In this document: positions 54,656 to 63,614 of the stretch, piece by piece | Layout: every line of letters starts with the position of its first letter | Numbering within the stretch: the first letter of the stretch is position 1 | Source: Aliishimia ponticola | GTDB lineage: Bacteria; Pseudomonadota; Alphaproteobacteria; Rhodobacterales; Rhodobacteraceae | Length of the DNA: 64,000 nucleotides | Assembly (NCBI RefSeq): GCF_004803475.1 | Contig: NZ_SRKY01000003.1 | Span: 248,001 to 312,000, forward strand | Direction: 5' to 3' | Position numbers and translations under genes: made by a program | The notes under the pieces: generated by a model | Databases searched by the model: none | Seen by the model: the letters and a program-made list of their open reading frames with translations, nothing else | What the model was told of the DNA's origin: nothing

Positions 54656-55414
54656 TCAGCCGCTCCAACCGCCGTCGATCACGTGGGGCTGACCGGTGGT
54701 AAAGCCGCTCTCGTCGCTCGCCAGATAAACGACCAGCGCCGCGATCTCCTCGGCGCGGGCCACACGGCCCATCGGCTGGCGCGACACGAAAGCCTCCAGC
54801 GCCGCCTCATAGCTGCCCATCTCTTCGCCCAGCGCCTTTACGCGCTCGTGCCAACTGGGGCTTTCGACCGTTCCGGGGCAAATGCAGTTGCAGCGCACGC
54901 CCTGCCTGATGAAATCCACCGCGACCGATTTGGTCATCCCGATCACGGCGGCCTTGGTGGTGCCATAGATGAATCGATTGGGTGCGCCGATCACGCTGGA
55001 ACAGGCCGAAGACATGTTCACGATAGAGCCGCCGCCGCGCTCCACCATGCCCGGGATGGCCGCGCGCATGGTCCGCCACATGGACCGCACGTTCAGCGAA
55101 AAGGCGAAATCCCAATCCGCGTCACTGGCCTCCAGAACCGATCCGTGATGCACGAAACCGGCGCAATTGAACAGAACGTCCGGCGCGGCGCGGGCGACGC
55201 CTTCGCGGATCGACGCGTCGTCCATTGCGTCCAGTTCAAAGACTTCGATCTGTCCCTGATTCGCATCTGCCAGATCCGCCAGTGCGGCGGCGTTCACATC
55301 GGTCGCGAAGACCTGTGCGCCCTCTGCCGCCATGGCAAGCGCACTGGCCCGCCCGATCCCCTGACCCGCCGCTGTCACCAGCGCGCGCTTTCCTGCAAGC
55401 CTTTGACCAGACAT
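54656..55414 (-). CDS. Short-chain dehydrogenase (2-keto-3-deoxy-sugar-acid dehydrogenase type)
   Basis: The 252-residue classical SDR has TAAGQGIGRASALA (NAD-binding), NCAG, the catalytic Ser in NMSSACSSV, and YGTTKAAV (Tyr-x3-Lys). It is like 2-keto-3-deoxy-L-fuconate/rhamnonate 4-dehydrogenases, which supply the diketo substrate for the FAH-type hydrolase of the same operon. The start is ATG 55414 with GGGAGG 7 bases upstream; a longer frame to 55435 lacks support. It is the first gene of the reverse-strand sugar-acid operon. Bases 55415-55605 are its divergent promoter with denD. Confidence 0.88.
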   Translation of the reverse strand: MSGQRLAGKRALVTAAGQGIGRASALAMAAEGAQVFATDVNAAALADLADANQGQIEVFELDAMDDASIREGVARAAPDVLFNCAGFVHHGSVLEASDADWDFAFSLNVRSMWRTMRAAIPGMVERGGGSIVNMSSACSSVIGAPNRFIYGTTKAAVIGMTKSVAVDFIRQGVRCNCICPGTVESPSWHERVKALGEEMGSYEAALEAFVSRQPMGRVARAEEIAALVVYLASDESGFTTGQPHVIDGGWSG

Positions 55415-55605
55415 GCTTTCCTCCCTCTTTTCCACCGATGCGGCCCGCGCCGCTATCCCTGTTTTTTACGACTCGACTGTGCGGGATCCTCCCCCCGCGC
55501 CATCGGCTCGACCTGTTTGCAACTGGACCCCGCCCGGTGTTCGGTTAGCGTAAGCGGACGGGTGTGAATTGACCATGCCCCGCAACGATCAGGGAGGGCC
55601 AGATA

Positions 55606-56601
55606 ATGGCAGCACAACGGATTCTCATCCTCGGAGGCGGCGGCATGGTCGGCCAGAAACTGGCGGCGCGACTGGCCTCCGACGGGCTGAATGGACGCCC
55701 GGCAGGAGAGGTCACGTTGTTCGATCTGGGCTTTCCGGAAAACGGCGCGCCCGCGGCGCAGCGCCTGACCGGCAATGTGACGGATACGGCGCGCATGGCA
55801 GAACTGGCGGCGCAGCGCTTTGACGTGATCTTCCATCTCGCCTCGATCGTGTCGGGCGAGGCAGAGGCCGATTTCGCCAAGGGATGGCACACCAACATGC
55901 TGCCCATGTGGCATTTTCTCGAAGCGCTGCGGGCCGAGCATGAGGCCACCGGCGGGGCCTATGTGCCGCGCCTTGTCTTCACCTCGTCCATCGCGGTGTT
56001 CGGCGGCCCGTTTCCCGACCGGATCGGCGACGACTTCCTGTCCGCGCCGCTGACCTCTTATGGTGCGCAGAAAGCCTGCTGCGAGCTGATGCTCACCGAT
56101 TTCTCGCGCAAGGGCATCCTTGACGGGGTGTCGATCCGCCTGCCCACGATCTGCGTGCGTCCGGGCAAGCCGAACAAGGCGGCGTCTGGCTTTTTCTCGG
56201 GCATCATCCGCGAGCCGCTGAACGGCCTGCCCGCGACCCTGCCCGTGCCGGACAGCGTGCGCCACTGGGTTGCTTCGCCCCGCGCGGCGGCCAAGATGCT
56301 GACCCATGCGGCGGAGTTCGACACCGCCAAGCTGGCAGAGCGCCGCGCGCTCAACATGCCCGGATTTTCCTGCACCATCGCCGAACAGATCGAAGCGCTG
56401 CGCCGCGCCGCCGGGCAATCGGCTGTCGATCTGATCCGGCGCGAACCGGACGAGACCATCATGAAGATCGTCCAAGGCTGGCCGCGCGATTTCCAGACGG
56501 ACCGCGCCCGCGCCCTTGGCTTCGAGGCCGAAACCAATTTCGACGAGATCATTGCGATCTACATGGAAGACGACCTGCCCCACGCGTCAGCCCGCCAGTG
56601 A
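55606..56601 (+). CDS. NAD-dependent sugar-acid dehydrogenase, DenD (D-erythronate dehydrogenase)-like
   Basis: The 331-residue extended SDR has ILGGGGMVGQKLAARL, a catalytic set SSIAVFGG ... YGAQKACCELM, and a C-terminal region (RREPDETIMKIVQGWPRDF) typical of DenD. DenD oxidises D-erythronate at C2. The enzyme may act on a related four- or five-carbon acid here, as no otnI, otnC or pdxA2 partner is present. It starts after GGGAGG and is divergent from the SDR. Its last 15 bases overlap the convergent GntR gene, an unusually tight arrangement. Confidence 0.85.
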   Translation: MAAQRILILGGGGMVGQKLAARLASDGLNGRPAGEVTLFDLGFPENGAPAAQRLTGNVTDTARMAELAAQRFDVIFHLASIVSGEAEADFAKGWHTNMLPMWHFLEALRAEHEATGGAYVPRLVFTSSIAVFGGPFPDRIGDDFLSAPLTSYGAQKACCELMLTDFSRKGILDGVSIRLPTICVRPGKPNKAASGFFSGIIREPLNGLPATLPVPDSVRHWVASPRAAAKMLTHAAEFDTAKLAERRALNMPGFSCTIAEQIEALRRAAGQSAVDLIRREPDETIMKIVQGWPRDFQTDRARALGFEAETNFDEIIAIYMEDDLPHASARQ

Positions 56602-57264
56602 CACAAGCGTCGTGGTCTGGGCGGACTCGCCCAGCACCAGATGCCGTTTGAAATGTTCGTAGATGCGCCGCCGCATCAGGTCTTCGTCGCCGGTCAGCGC
56701 CGCGTCGAGGATGTTTTTGTGTTCCTCGATATTCTCCGCAAGGTCGGTCAGCGCGCGGTCCGCTTCGATATTCACCTGCCGGTAGCGGTAATAGACGATC
56801 AGGTGCAGTTCCATCAGCAGCGGCGAGCCGCAGGCCGACAGCAGCGTCTGGTGAAATTCAAGCTCTGCCGCGCTCCATAGGCGGAGCAGTTCTTCGGTCA
56901 TGCCGCGCGCGCTCATGCGGGATTCGATATGGGACAGCTTGTGATGCGCCGCGCTCAGCTGCGCCTCCCATTCGACCCCGCCCTGCCGCATCGCCCGGCA
57001 GGCCGCTTCGCTTTCCAGCATGATTCGCGTGGCCGTGATGTCGTGCTGACGTTCGGGCGCGTATTCCGGCATCCGAAAGCCGCGTTGTTCCTGGAAATCG
57101 ACCAGCCCCAATTCGGACAGGCGCAGCAAATTCTCGCGGACAGTGCTGGCGGCGCAGTCGTAATCCTTGCGCAGTGCCTCGGCCCGCAACTTGGTCCCGT
57201 AGGCGAATTCACCGCTACACAAGCGGCGCCGCAGATCATGAAAGACGTCGATTTCCTCACGCAT
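56587..57264 (-). CDS. GntR-family regulator (FadR subfamily)
   Basis: The 225-residue repressor has an N-terminal winged helix (residues 5-75; FAYGTKLRAEALRKDYDCAASTVRENLLRLSELGLV) and an all-helical FCD ligand domain (about 85-210) with metal-binding residues in SAAELEFHQTLLSACGSP. FCD regulators often bind sugar acids. It lies between the catabolic operons and the TRAP genes, and an excellent palindrome sits 18 bases upstream. It is the likely regulator of both operons and of itself. The C-terminus overlaps denD. Confidence 0.9.
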   Translation of the reverse strand: MREEIDVFHDLRRRLCSGEFAYGTKLRAEALRKDYDCAASTVRENLLRLSELGLVDFQEQRGFRMPEYAPERQHDITATRIMLESEAACRAMRQGGVEWEAQLSAAHHKLSHIESRMSARGMTEELLRLWSAAELEFHQTLLSACGSPLLMELHLIVYYRYRQVNIEADRALTDLAENIEEHKNILDAALTGDEDLMRRRIYEHFKRHLVLGESAQTTTLVSLAG

Positions 57265-57281
57265 CGCGCCAGCCCCCTCAT

Positions 57282-57308
57282 TTTCGAGATTTATGGTAAA
57301 TCACGAAA
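57282..57308. promoter_or_regulatory. Palindromic operator between gntR and dctP
   Basis: TTTCGAGATTT and AAATCACGAAA are inverted arms around ATGGT, matching in 10 of 11 positions. It lies 18 bases before the gntR ATG and 131 before dctP, in AT-rich DNA. It is the best candidate GntR-family site in the window. Confidence 0.7.
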
Positions 57309-57438
57309 TTATAAGAAATCCAACTTTTTTGTTGATAGCTCGCAAATTTTTCGCCTAACCTTGCGCTAGCGTGAAAATAAGAGCGACCGGAGGAGGTCGC
57401 GCGAAAACATACGCTACCAACGTCTTGGGAGGAGACAC

Positions 57439-58458
57439 ATGACACTATTCAAGAAGGCGGCCAGCATGGCAGCCGCAACGGCCCTTGCCATCACAGCAGG
57501 CGGCGCGCTCGCTCAGCAGACCAATCTGCGGATTCAAACGCACTACACGCCCGAAAACAACTCGGGCAAACTGATCCAGACTTTCATCGACAACGTGCAG
57601 ACCATGTCGAACGGCGAAATCTCCATCGAGATGTTCTGGGCCTCGTCCGTCGTCAAATCGGTGGAAGGTTTCGACGCGGCGGCGACCGGCATTCTGGACT
57701 GCGAGATGCATGGCGGCGGCTATCAGATCGGCAAGAACCCGGCATTCCAGTTCGTCGGCGACATCATGGGCGGCTATGACACGCCTTATCAGCAGTTGTC
57801 CTGGCTGTACTACGCGGGCGGCATGGACGCCGCGCAGGAGCTGTACAACAAGTACGACATGCAGCTGATCGGCTGGTGGGTTTATGGGCAGGAAAGCTTT
57901 GCCTCCACCCGTCCGATTGCCTCCACCGAAGACCTGAAGGGTTGGAAGTTCCGCTCCCCGCCGGGCATGGAGACGATGATCTTCGAACGTTTGGGCGCAA
58001 ACCCGGTCGTGATGGACTTCACCGAAATCTTCACCGCGCTGGAAACCGGCATCATTGACGGTGCGGATGCGTCGGGCCTTGCGAATAACAAGGGTCTGGG
58101 CCTTTACGACATCGCCAAGCATGCGAACTACCCCGGCTTCCATTCGATGCCGTCGGATCACCTGACCTGCAACAAGGCCGTGTTCGACGCGATGCCCCCG
58201 CATCATCAGCGTATCCTGATGGTGGGCATGGAAAGCCTTGCCCTGCGCACCGCGCTGCAGACGGAGATCGCCAACACCGAAGCGCTGGCGGCGCTGAAGG
58301 CAGAAGGCGTGACGATCCACACATGGTCGCCCGAAGAACTCAAGAAGTTCCGCAACGCGGCCCAGGCGGCATGGGGCGACTACGCCACCACGCCCGAGGC
58401 GAAAGCCCTGGTGGAAAGCCACTCCAACTACCTGCGCAAGCTCGGCTTGGTGGACTGA
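57439..58458 (+). CDS. dctP: TRAP transporter solute-binding protein DctP
   Basis: The 339-residue precursor has a signal peptide (ending GGALAQ) and the DctP fold, with SWLYYAGGMDAAQELY, the carboxylate-binding Arg in GWKFRSPPG, and TEIFTALETGIIDGADA. It binds an organic acid in the periplasm and delivers it to DctQM. The context of sugar-acid enzymes implies a sugar-acid ligand. It starts at ATG 57439 after GGGAGGAG. A strong terminator-like hairpin follows the gene, so DctP should be made in excess over DctQM. Confidence 0.92.
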   Translation: MTLFKKAASMAAATALAITAGGALAQQTNLRIQTHYTPENNSGKLIQTFIDNVQTMSNGEISIEMFWASSVVKSVEGFDAAATGILDCEMHGGGYQIGKNPAFQFVGDIMGGYDTPYQQLSWLYYAGGMDAAQELYNKYDMQLIGWWVYGQESFASTRPIASTEDLKGWKFRSPPGMETMIFERLGANPVVMDFTEIFTALETGIIDGADASGLANNKGLGLYDIAKHANYPGFHSMPSDHLTCNKAVFDAMPPHHQRILMVGMESLALRTALQTEIANTEALAALKAEGVTIHTWSPEELKKFRNAAQAAWGDYATTPEAKALVESHSNYLRKLGLVD

Positions 58459-58490
58459 CGCGACCGCACGGACGGTAAGGTGACGCGACA

Positions 58491-58523
58491 GGCCTCGCCG
58501 CGCGCAAGCGGCGGGGCCTTTTT
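58491..58523 (+). terminator. Attenuator-type rho-independent terminator between dctP and dctQ
   Basis: GGCCTCGCCGC-GCGCAA-GCGGCGGGGCC forms an 11-bp stem (one G-T pair) with a six-base loop, followed by TTTTTC. It is 32 bases after the dctP stop and would lower transcription of dctQM. Confidence 0.88.
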
Positions 58524-58570
58524 CTCTAAAGGCGGCTTGCGATGTGCCGCACCTCAGAGGGAGTGACGGG

Positions 58571-59467
58571 GTGGACGAGAATAAGACAGGAAGTCCGATC
58601 GAGTGGCTGATGCCCTTGGCTTTCGTGATGTGCTGCGGCTGGCTGACATGGCATATGCCCGCCTTCATTCTGGACTGGAACCCGCCGGAGGGGTCCGATT
58701 TCGACAAGCTGGCCGCGCAGTTCCAGCGCATGGACGTGACGCCGGGCATGGCTGGCCTGTTTGGCGGATTTGCCGATCTGGTCGACTGGGCCGCGCTGGC
58801 CGGGATCGTGGCAACGCTGGCCTTTGGCATGATGACGGTGCGCCGCGCGCCGATGGAATTCGAAAGCTGGCGCGTGATCGACCGCGCCGCCGTCTTTCTG
58901 GGCCGGGTGGCGATGATGCTGATCGTGCTGCTTTGCTGCGTGATGCTGTACGAGGTATTCGTGCGCTACGTGCTGAACGAGGGCACCTATTGGGCGAACG
59001 AGATGTCGCTGTGGCTGGCCGGGTATGTGTTCCTGCTGGCCGGGCTTTACGCGATGCAGCAGCGCAGCCATATCCGCATCTTCCTGCTTTATGATATCTG
59101 TCCGCGCCCGGTGCAGCGGCTGTTCGACATGATCTCCACCCTGCTGATCCTGACCTTCGCGTTCTTCCTGTTTTACGGCGCCTATGGTGAGGCATTTGCG
59201 AAATTCTACCGCTGGGAACTGTTCGGCACGGCCTTTGACCCGCCGATCCCGGCGACGCTCAAGATGATGGTGCTTCTGGTGATCCCGCTGGTGGCGATTC
59301 AGGCTGTGATCAACCTGATTTCGGACTGGAACGCAGAGCCGGTGTTCCACACCGCCGCCGATGATTTTGACGAAGACGAATTGCAGCGCCTGCGGGCGGC
59401 TGTGGGGCAGGATGGCGTGGGCGAACTCGACGTGACGCGCACCGCACATCAGAAGGGAGACAACTAA
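58571..59467 (+). CDS. dctQ: TRAP transporter small membrane subunit DctQ, extended
   Basis: The 298-residue protein carries the DctQ core in its C-terminal two thirds: FLGRVAMMLIVLLCCVMLYE, RYVLNEGTYWANEMSLWLAG, RSHIRIFLLYD. It also has an N-terminal extension of about 105 residues with two more hydrophobic segments (LMPLAFVMCCGWLTWH and AALAGIVATLAFGMM). Normal DctQ has about 160-200 residues and four helices. The GTG at 58571 is the likely start, as AGAGGGAG lies 5 bases before it; an earlier GTG at 58544 lacks a site. It is coupled to dctM (1-base gap). Confidence 0.85.
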   Translation: MDENKTGSPIEWLMPLAFVMCCGWLTWHMPAFILDWNPPEGSDFDKLAAQFQRMDVTPGMAGLFGGFADLVDWAALAGIVATLAFGMMTVRRAPMEFESWRVIDRAAVFLGRVAMMLIVLLCCVMLYEVFVRYVLNEGTYWANEMSLWLAGYVFLLAGLYAMQQRSHIRIFLLYDICPRPVQRLFDMISTLLILTFAFFLFYGAYGEAFAKFYRWELFGTAFDPPIPATLKMMVLLVIPLVAIQAVINLISDWNAEPVFHTAADDFDEDELQRLRAAVGQDGVGELDVTRTAHQKGDN

Positions 59468-59468
59468 G

Positions 59469-61097
59469 ATGGATATCGGGACGATCTCCCTCGTATTGAT
59501 GCTGGGCCTCGTGGTCCTGCTGGCTATCGGGATGCCGCTTGGGCTGGCTTCCGCCGTGTTGGCGGTGCTGGTCCTTGTGATGAAATTCGAACCGGGTCTG
59601 TTGATGAACCCGCTCAGCTTCGGTGACGGGATACTGACCGGAAGGCCGGGGAGCGGGCCGCTCAACATCCTTGCGCAGAAGATATACGGGTTGCTTACGG
59701 ATTATGTGCTCATATCCATCCCGCTCTTTATCTTCATGGCCGCCCTGTTGGAGCGGTCGGGCATCGCCAAGGACATGTATTCCTCGCTCAATGTCTGGCT
59801 GAGCCGGACGCGCGGGGGCATTGCCATCGTGACCTCGATCATGGCGGTGATCATGGCGGCGATGTCCGGCATCATCGGGGGCGAGGTTGTGCTGCTGGGC
59901 CTGATCGCGCTGCCGCAGATGCTGCGGCTGGGCTATGACCAGAATCTGGCGATCGGCACCATCTGTGCAAGCGGCAGCCTGGGCACGATGATCCCGCCGT
60001 CGATCGTGTTGATCATCTACGGGCTGATTACGGAAACCTCGATCAAGGCGCTGTTCACCGCGTCCTTCATTCCGGGTTTCATGCTGGCCTCGTTCTTCAT
60101 CCTTTATATCGTGATCCGCACCCAGTTGAATCCGTCGCTCGCCCCCCTGCCCGAACCGGAGCCAGGAGAGCCGCAAGGCGCGGAGAAAGGCGCCCTGTTC
60201 GGCGCATTCATGAACATTCTGGTTGCTGGCTTTTCGGCTGTGCTGGCGCTGCGGGCCGCGTTCTTTACCGTGACGGGGCAGAACGCGCTGGTCGAAGGTG
60301 TCGAGCCCATTGCGCTGGGGATGCCAAATCATGCGGTGATCTTCGGTGTCATCTTCGCGGTGAGCGTCGCGCTGGCGCTGTTTGTCTTCGGGCGCGAGCG
60401 CAGCGCCACGGGCTGGAACATGGGCAAGGGTCTGGTCGCCCCCATCGTGGTGATCGGCGTTGTCATGGGGTCCATCTATGGTGGGATCACGGGCATCACC
60501 GAGGCCGCGGGCATGGGCGCTTTCGCGGTGCTGGTGCTGGCGATCTTCCGCGGCGAGTTCTCTCTTGATCTGCTGTGGGACAGCCTGATGCGGACGCTGA
60601 AATCCACCGGCACGATCATCTGGGTGACCATTGGCGCGGCGGCGCTGGCCGGGGCCTATACCATCGCGGGCGGGCCGACCTATGTGGCCAATGCCATCGT
60701 GGGGTCCGATCTGCCGACGATGGGCGTGCTGCTGCTGATGATGCTGATCCTGCTGTTCATGGGCGCGTTCATGGATTGGGTCGGGATCGTTCTGCTGATC
60801 ATCCCGGTATTCCTGCCCATCGTGCAGCGCCTTCCCATCGAGGAGATCGGCGTCTTCGGCACGCTTGAGCCGAAATACCTGACGGTGTGGTTTGGCGTTC
60901 TGTTCTGTATGAACATGCAGGTGAGCTTCCTGTCGCCGCCCTTTGGTCCGGCCGCGTTCTATCTGAAATCCGTGGCCCCGCCGCATATTTCGCTGACAGA
61001 TATCTTCCGCGGCTTCCTGCCTTTCATCGGCATTCAGCTTATCGCGCTGTCGGTGCTGCTGCTGTGGCCGCCCATCATCGAAATCCTGCTACCGTAG
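59469..61097 (+). CDS. dctM: TRAP transporter large membrane subunit DctM, extended
   Basis: The 542-residue permease has the DctM motifs MAVIMAAMSGIIGGEVVLLG, GTICASGSLGTMIPPSIVLI and MQVSFLSPPFGPAAFYLKSV. It is about 110 residues longer than the common 425-430-residue form because of an insertion at about 225-310: an acidic proline-rich linker (PLPEPEPGEPQGAEKG) plus two hydrophobic helices. Such longer DctM proteins occur with long DctQ partners. It imports the substrate with sodium. The product lies 43 bases before the uxaA-type gene, with a REP hairpin between. Confidence 0.92.
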   Translation: MDIGTISLVLMLGLVVLLAIGMPLGLASAVLAVLVLVMKFEPGLLMNPLSFGDGILTGRPGSGPLNILAQKIYGLLTDYVLISIPLFIFMAALLERSGIAKDMYSSLNVWLSRTRGGIAIVTSIMAVIMAAMSGIIGGEVVLLGLIALPQMLRLGYDQNLAIGTICASGSLGTMIPPSIVLIIYGLITETSIKALFTASFIPGFMLASFFILYIVIRTQLNPSLAPLPEPEPGEPQGAEKGALFGAFMNILVAGFSAVLALRAAFFTVTGQNALVEGVEPIALGMPNHAVIFGVIFAVSVALALFVFGRERSATGWNMGKGLVAPIVVIGVVMGSIYGGITGITEAAGMGAFAVLVLAIFRGEFSLDLLWDSLMRTLKSTGTIIWVTIGAAALAGAYTIAGGPTYVANAIVGSDLPTMGVLLLMMLILLFMGAFMDWVGIVLLIIPVFLPIVQRLPIEEIGVFGTLEPKYLTVWFGVLFCMNMQVSFLSPPFGPAAFYLKSVAPPHISLTDIFRGFLPFIGIQLIALSVLLLWPPIIEILLP

Positions 61098-61101
61098 TAA
61101 C

Positions 61102-61123
61102 GTAGGGTGCGCTTCAGCGCACC
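61102..61123 (+). repeat. REP-like hairpin between dctM and the UxaA gene
   Basis: It is an identical copy of the elements at 35407 and 40609: GTAG, then GGTGCGCT-TC-AGCGCACC. It lies 4 bases after the dctM stop and 18 before the next start codon. Confidence 0.8.
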
Positions 61124-61140
61124 CTGCCGGGGGACAACCT

Positions 61141-62646
61141 ATGAAGCAGACGATCCGTCTTGATCCATCCGACAATGTCGTCACCGCAACCCGGCCGCTT
61201 GAGGCCGGCGCGCAGGTGGAGACCGTGACCACCACCGGGTTGATCCCGTCCGGTCACAAGATCGCCACCGCCGCCATCGCCGAAGGTGCGCCGATACGCA
61301 AATACGCGCAACTGATCGGCTATGCCGCCCAGCCCATCGCGGCGGGGGATCATGTGCATACCCACAATGTCGCCTTCCGCAACACGGATGAGGAGTATGC
61401 CTACAGCACCGATCTGCGCCCGGCCGCACCGGCGGCGCAGTCGGACAGTTTCATGGGCTATCGGCGGGCCAATGGTACGGTGGGCACGCGCAACTATATC
61501 GCCATCGTGACCTCGGTGAACTGTTCGGCCACGGCGGCCCGCCAGATCGCCGCGCATTTCACCCCGGACCGGCTGGCCGCTTATCCCAATGTGGATGGGG
61601 TCTGCGCCTTCGTGCATGGCACGGGCTGCGGCATGGCGGGCGATGGTGAGGGGTTCGAGGCGCTCCAGCGCGTCATGTGGGGCTATGCGCGTCATCCCAA
61701 CCATGCCGGAGTTCTGATGGTCGGGCTTGGCTGCGAGATGAACCAGATCGATTGGCTGCTGGAGGCATACGGGTTGGAACAGGGCCCCCTGTTCCAGACC
61801 ATGAATATCCAGAATGTCGCCGGGCTGCGCCGCACGGTGGAGGCCGGGATCGCCAAGATCGAAGCGATGCTGCCGCTTGCCAACGCCCAGACGCGCACGC
61901 CCTGCCCTGCATCGGACCTGAAGGTGGCGCTGCAATGTGGCGGCTCTGACGCGTGGTCCGGCATCACCGCCAATCCGGCGCTGGGTCATGCCTGCGACCT
62001 GCTGGTCGCGCAGGGCGGCACTGGCGTTCTGGCCGAGACGCCGGAAATCTATGGGGCGGAACATCTTCTGACCCGGCGCGCCATTGACCGGGCCACGGGC
62101 GACAAACTGATCGGGCTGATCCGCTGGTGGGAGGATTATACCGCCCGCAATCGCGGCTCGATGGACAACAACCCGTCCCCCGGCAACAAGAAGGGCGGGC
62201 TGACGACGATCCTGGAAAAGTCGTTGGGCGCGGCGGCGAAGGGCGGCACGACGCCGCTGACCGGGGTCTATAAATACGCCGAACCGGTGACGGCGCGCGG
62301 CTTCACCTTCATGGACAGTCCCGGCTATGACCCGGCCAGCGTCACCGGCCAGATCGCGGGCGGCTGCAACCTTGTGTGCTTTACCACCGGGCGCGGATCG
62401 GCCTTCGGATCGAAACCCGCCCCCACCATCAAGGTGGCCACCAATTCCGAGATGTATGGCCGCATGATCGACGACATGGATGTGAACGCGGGCACGATCC
62501 TGACCGATGGCATCAGTGTCGAGGAAAAAGGCCGCGAGATTTACGAGCTGTTCCTGCGCATCGCCTCTGGCACCGCCAGCAAGTCCGAGGCGCAGGGTCT
62601 GGGCGATTACGAATTCGTCCCATGGCAAATCGGAGCCGTGATGTGA
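61141..62646 (+). CDS. UxaA/GarD-family sugar-acid dehydratase (altronate/galactarate type)
   Basis: The 501-residue protein has an N-terminal SAF domain (about 10-95; ATAAIAEGAPIRKYAQLIGYA, AGDHVHTHN) and a large UxaA dehydratase domain (about 105-500; RANGTVGTRNYIAIVTSVNCS, HGTGCGMAG, LQCGGSDAWSGITANPALG, GGCNLVCFTTGRGS). Both halves are joined in one chain, as in altronate and galactarate dehydratases, which use Fe(II). It should turn an aldonic or aldaric acid into a 2-keto-3-deoxy acid. It is followed by the Gfo/Idh gene with a 4-base overlap. The actual substrate is unknown. Confidence 0.88.
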   Translation: MKQTIRLDPSDNVVTATRPLEAGAQVETVTTTGLIPSGHKIATAAIAEGAPIRKYAQLIGYAAQPIAAGDHVHTHNVAFRNTDEEYAYSTDLRPAAPAAQSDSFMGYRRANGTVGTRNYIAIVTSVNCSATAARQIAAHFTPDRLAAYPNVDGVCAFVHGTGCGMAGDGEGFEALQRVMWGYARHPNHAGVLMVGLGCEMNQIDWLLEAYGLEQGPLFQTMNIQNVAGLRRTVEAGIAKIEAMLPLANAQTRTPCPASDLKVALQCGGSDAWSGITANPALGHACDLLVAQGGTGVLAETPEIYGAEHLLTRRAIDRATGDKLIGLIRWWEDYTARNRGSMDNNPSPGNKKGGLTTILEKSLGAAAKGGTTPLTGVYKYAEPVTARGFTFMDSPGYDPASVTGQIAGGCNLVCFTTGRGSAFGSKPAPTIKVATNSEMYGRMIDDMDVNAGTILTDGISVEEKGREIYELFLRIASGTASKSEAQGLGDYEFVPWQIGAVM

Positions 62647-63614
62647 CCCGAATCCTGGTCCTTGGTGGCGGCCTGATCGGCAAACGGCATGTGGCGCGTG
62701 TGATCGCGCATCCGCGTGCCGTTCTTGCCGGGCTGGTCGATCCCGACCCCGCCACCGGGGCTGATTTCGCGGATATGTCAGATGTTTCTGGCCCGGTGGA
62801 TGGCGTCATCATCGCCACACCGACGCCGCTGCACGGGGCCCATGGGCGCGCCGCCGCCGCGCGGGGCTGGCCGATGCTGATCGAAAAGCCCGTCGCTGCG
62901 ACACTGGCCGATGTGGATGGGCTGGAAGGCGCCGCGCTGCTGGTCGGCCATCACCGGCGGCATCATCCGCGGGTCACTGCCCTGGCCGATCTTCTGGCCG
63001 CGGGTACCATTGGCCGCCCGGTCACAGCGACGCTGCTATGGGCGATGAAGAAGCCCGACAGCTATTTCGCGGGCAATTGGCGCAGCGCCGGCGGCTCGCC
63101 GGTGATGATCAACCTGGTGCATGAGTTCGACTTGCTGCGCTTCTGGTTCGGAGAGATCACCGCCATCGCCGCCCTGCCCGGCACCAGCCTGCGCGCGGCC
63201 CGTGGGGCTGCGCCGCGCCACGAAAGCGGGGCGATTGCACTGCGGTTCGAGGGCGGGCTGGCGGCAACGGTCAGCTTTTCGGATAACGCGCCCAGCCCAT
63301 GGGGGTTCGAGGCCGCGACAGGCGAAAACCCGCATATCGGCCAGACCGGGCAGGACATGATGTGGGTGACAGGTACGGCGGGCGCGGTCAGTTTCCCGTC
63401 GCTTACCGTCTGGCAGGGCACCGATTGGTCCCGTCCCGCCATCGCCCGCGCCCCAGCCACGGTAGACGGGCCAGCGCCGCTGGATGCGCAACTGGACCAT
63501 TTCCTGGAGGTGATCGCGGGCCGGGCCGCCCCGATCTGCACGCTGGCGGATGGCCGCGCGGCCCTTGCCGCCGCGCTGGAGGTCGAGGCGCAACTGGACC
63601 GGAGGGCGGCGTGA
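62643..63614 (+). CDS. Gfo/Idh/MocA-family oxidoreductase
   Basis: The 323-residue NAD(P) enzyme has a Rossmann start (ILVLGGGLIGKRHVARVIAHP), ATPTPLHGAH, the catalytic lysine motif LIEKPVAATLADV and a later beta-sheet domain with GSPVMINLVHEFDLLRF. The family oxidises or reduces sugars, inositols and sugar acids. The start is the GTG at 62643 that overlaps the UxaA stop (GTGA). It is coupled to the next gene, whose ATG overlaps its stop by one base. Confidence 0.88.
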   Translation: MTRILVLGGGLIGKRHVARVIAHPRAVLAGLVDPDPATGADFADMSDVSGPVDGVIIATPTPLHGAHGRAAAARGWPMLIEKPVAATLADVDGLEGAALLVGHHRRHHPRVTALADLLAAGTIGRPVTATLLWAMKKPDSYFAGNWRSAGGSPVMINLVHEFDLLRFWFGEITAIAALPGTSLRAARGAAPRHESGAIALRFEGGLAATVSFSDNAPSPWGFEAATGENPHIGQTGQDMMWVTGTAGAVSFPSLTVWQGTDWSRPAIARAPATVDGPAPLDAQLDHFLEVIAGRAAPICTLADGRAALAAALEVEAQLDRRAA

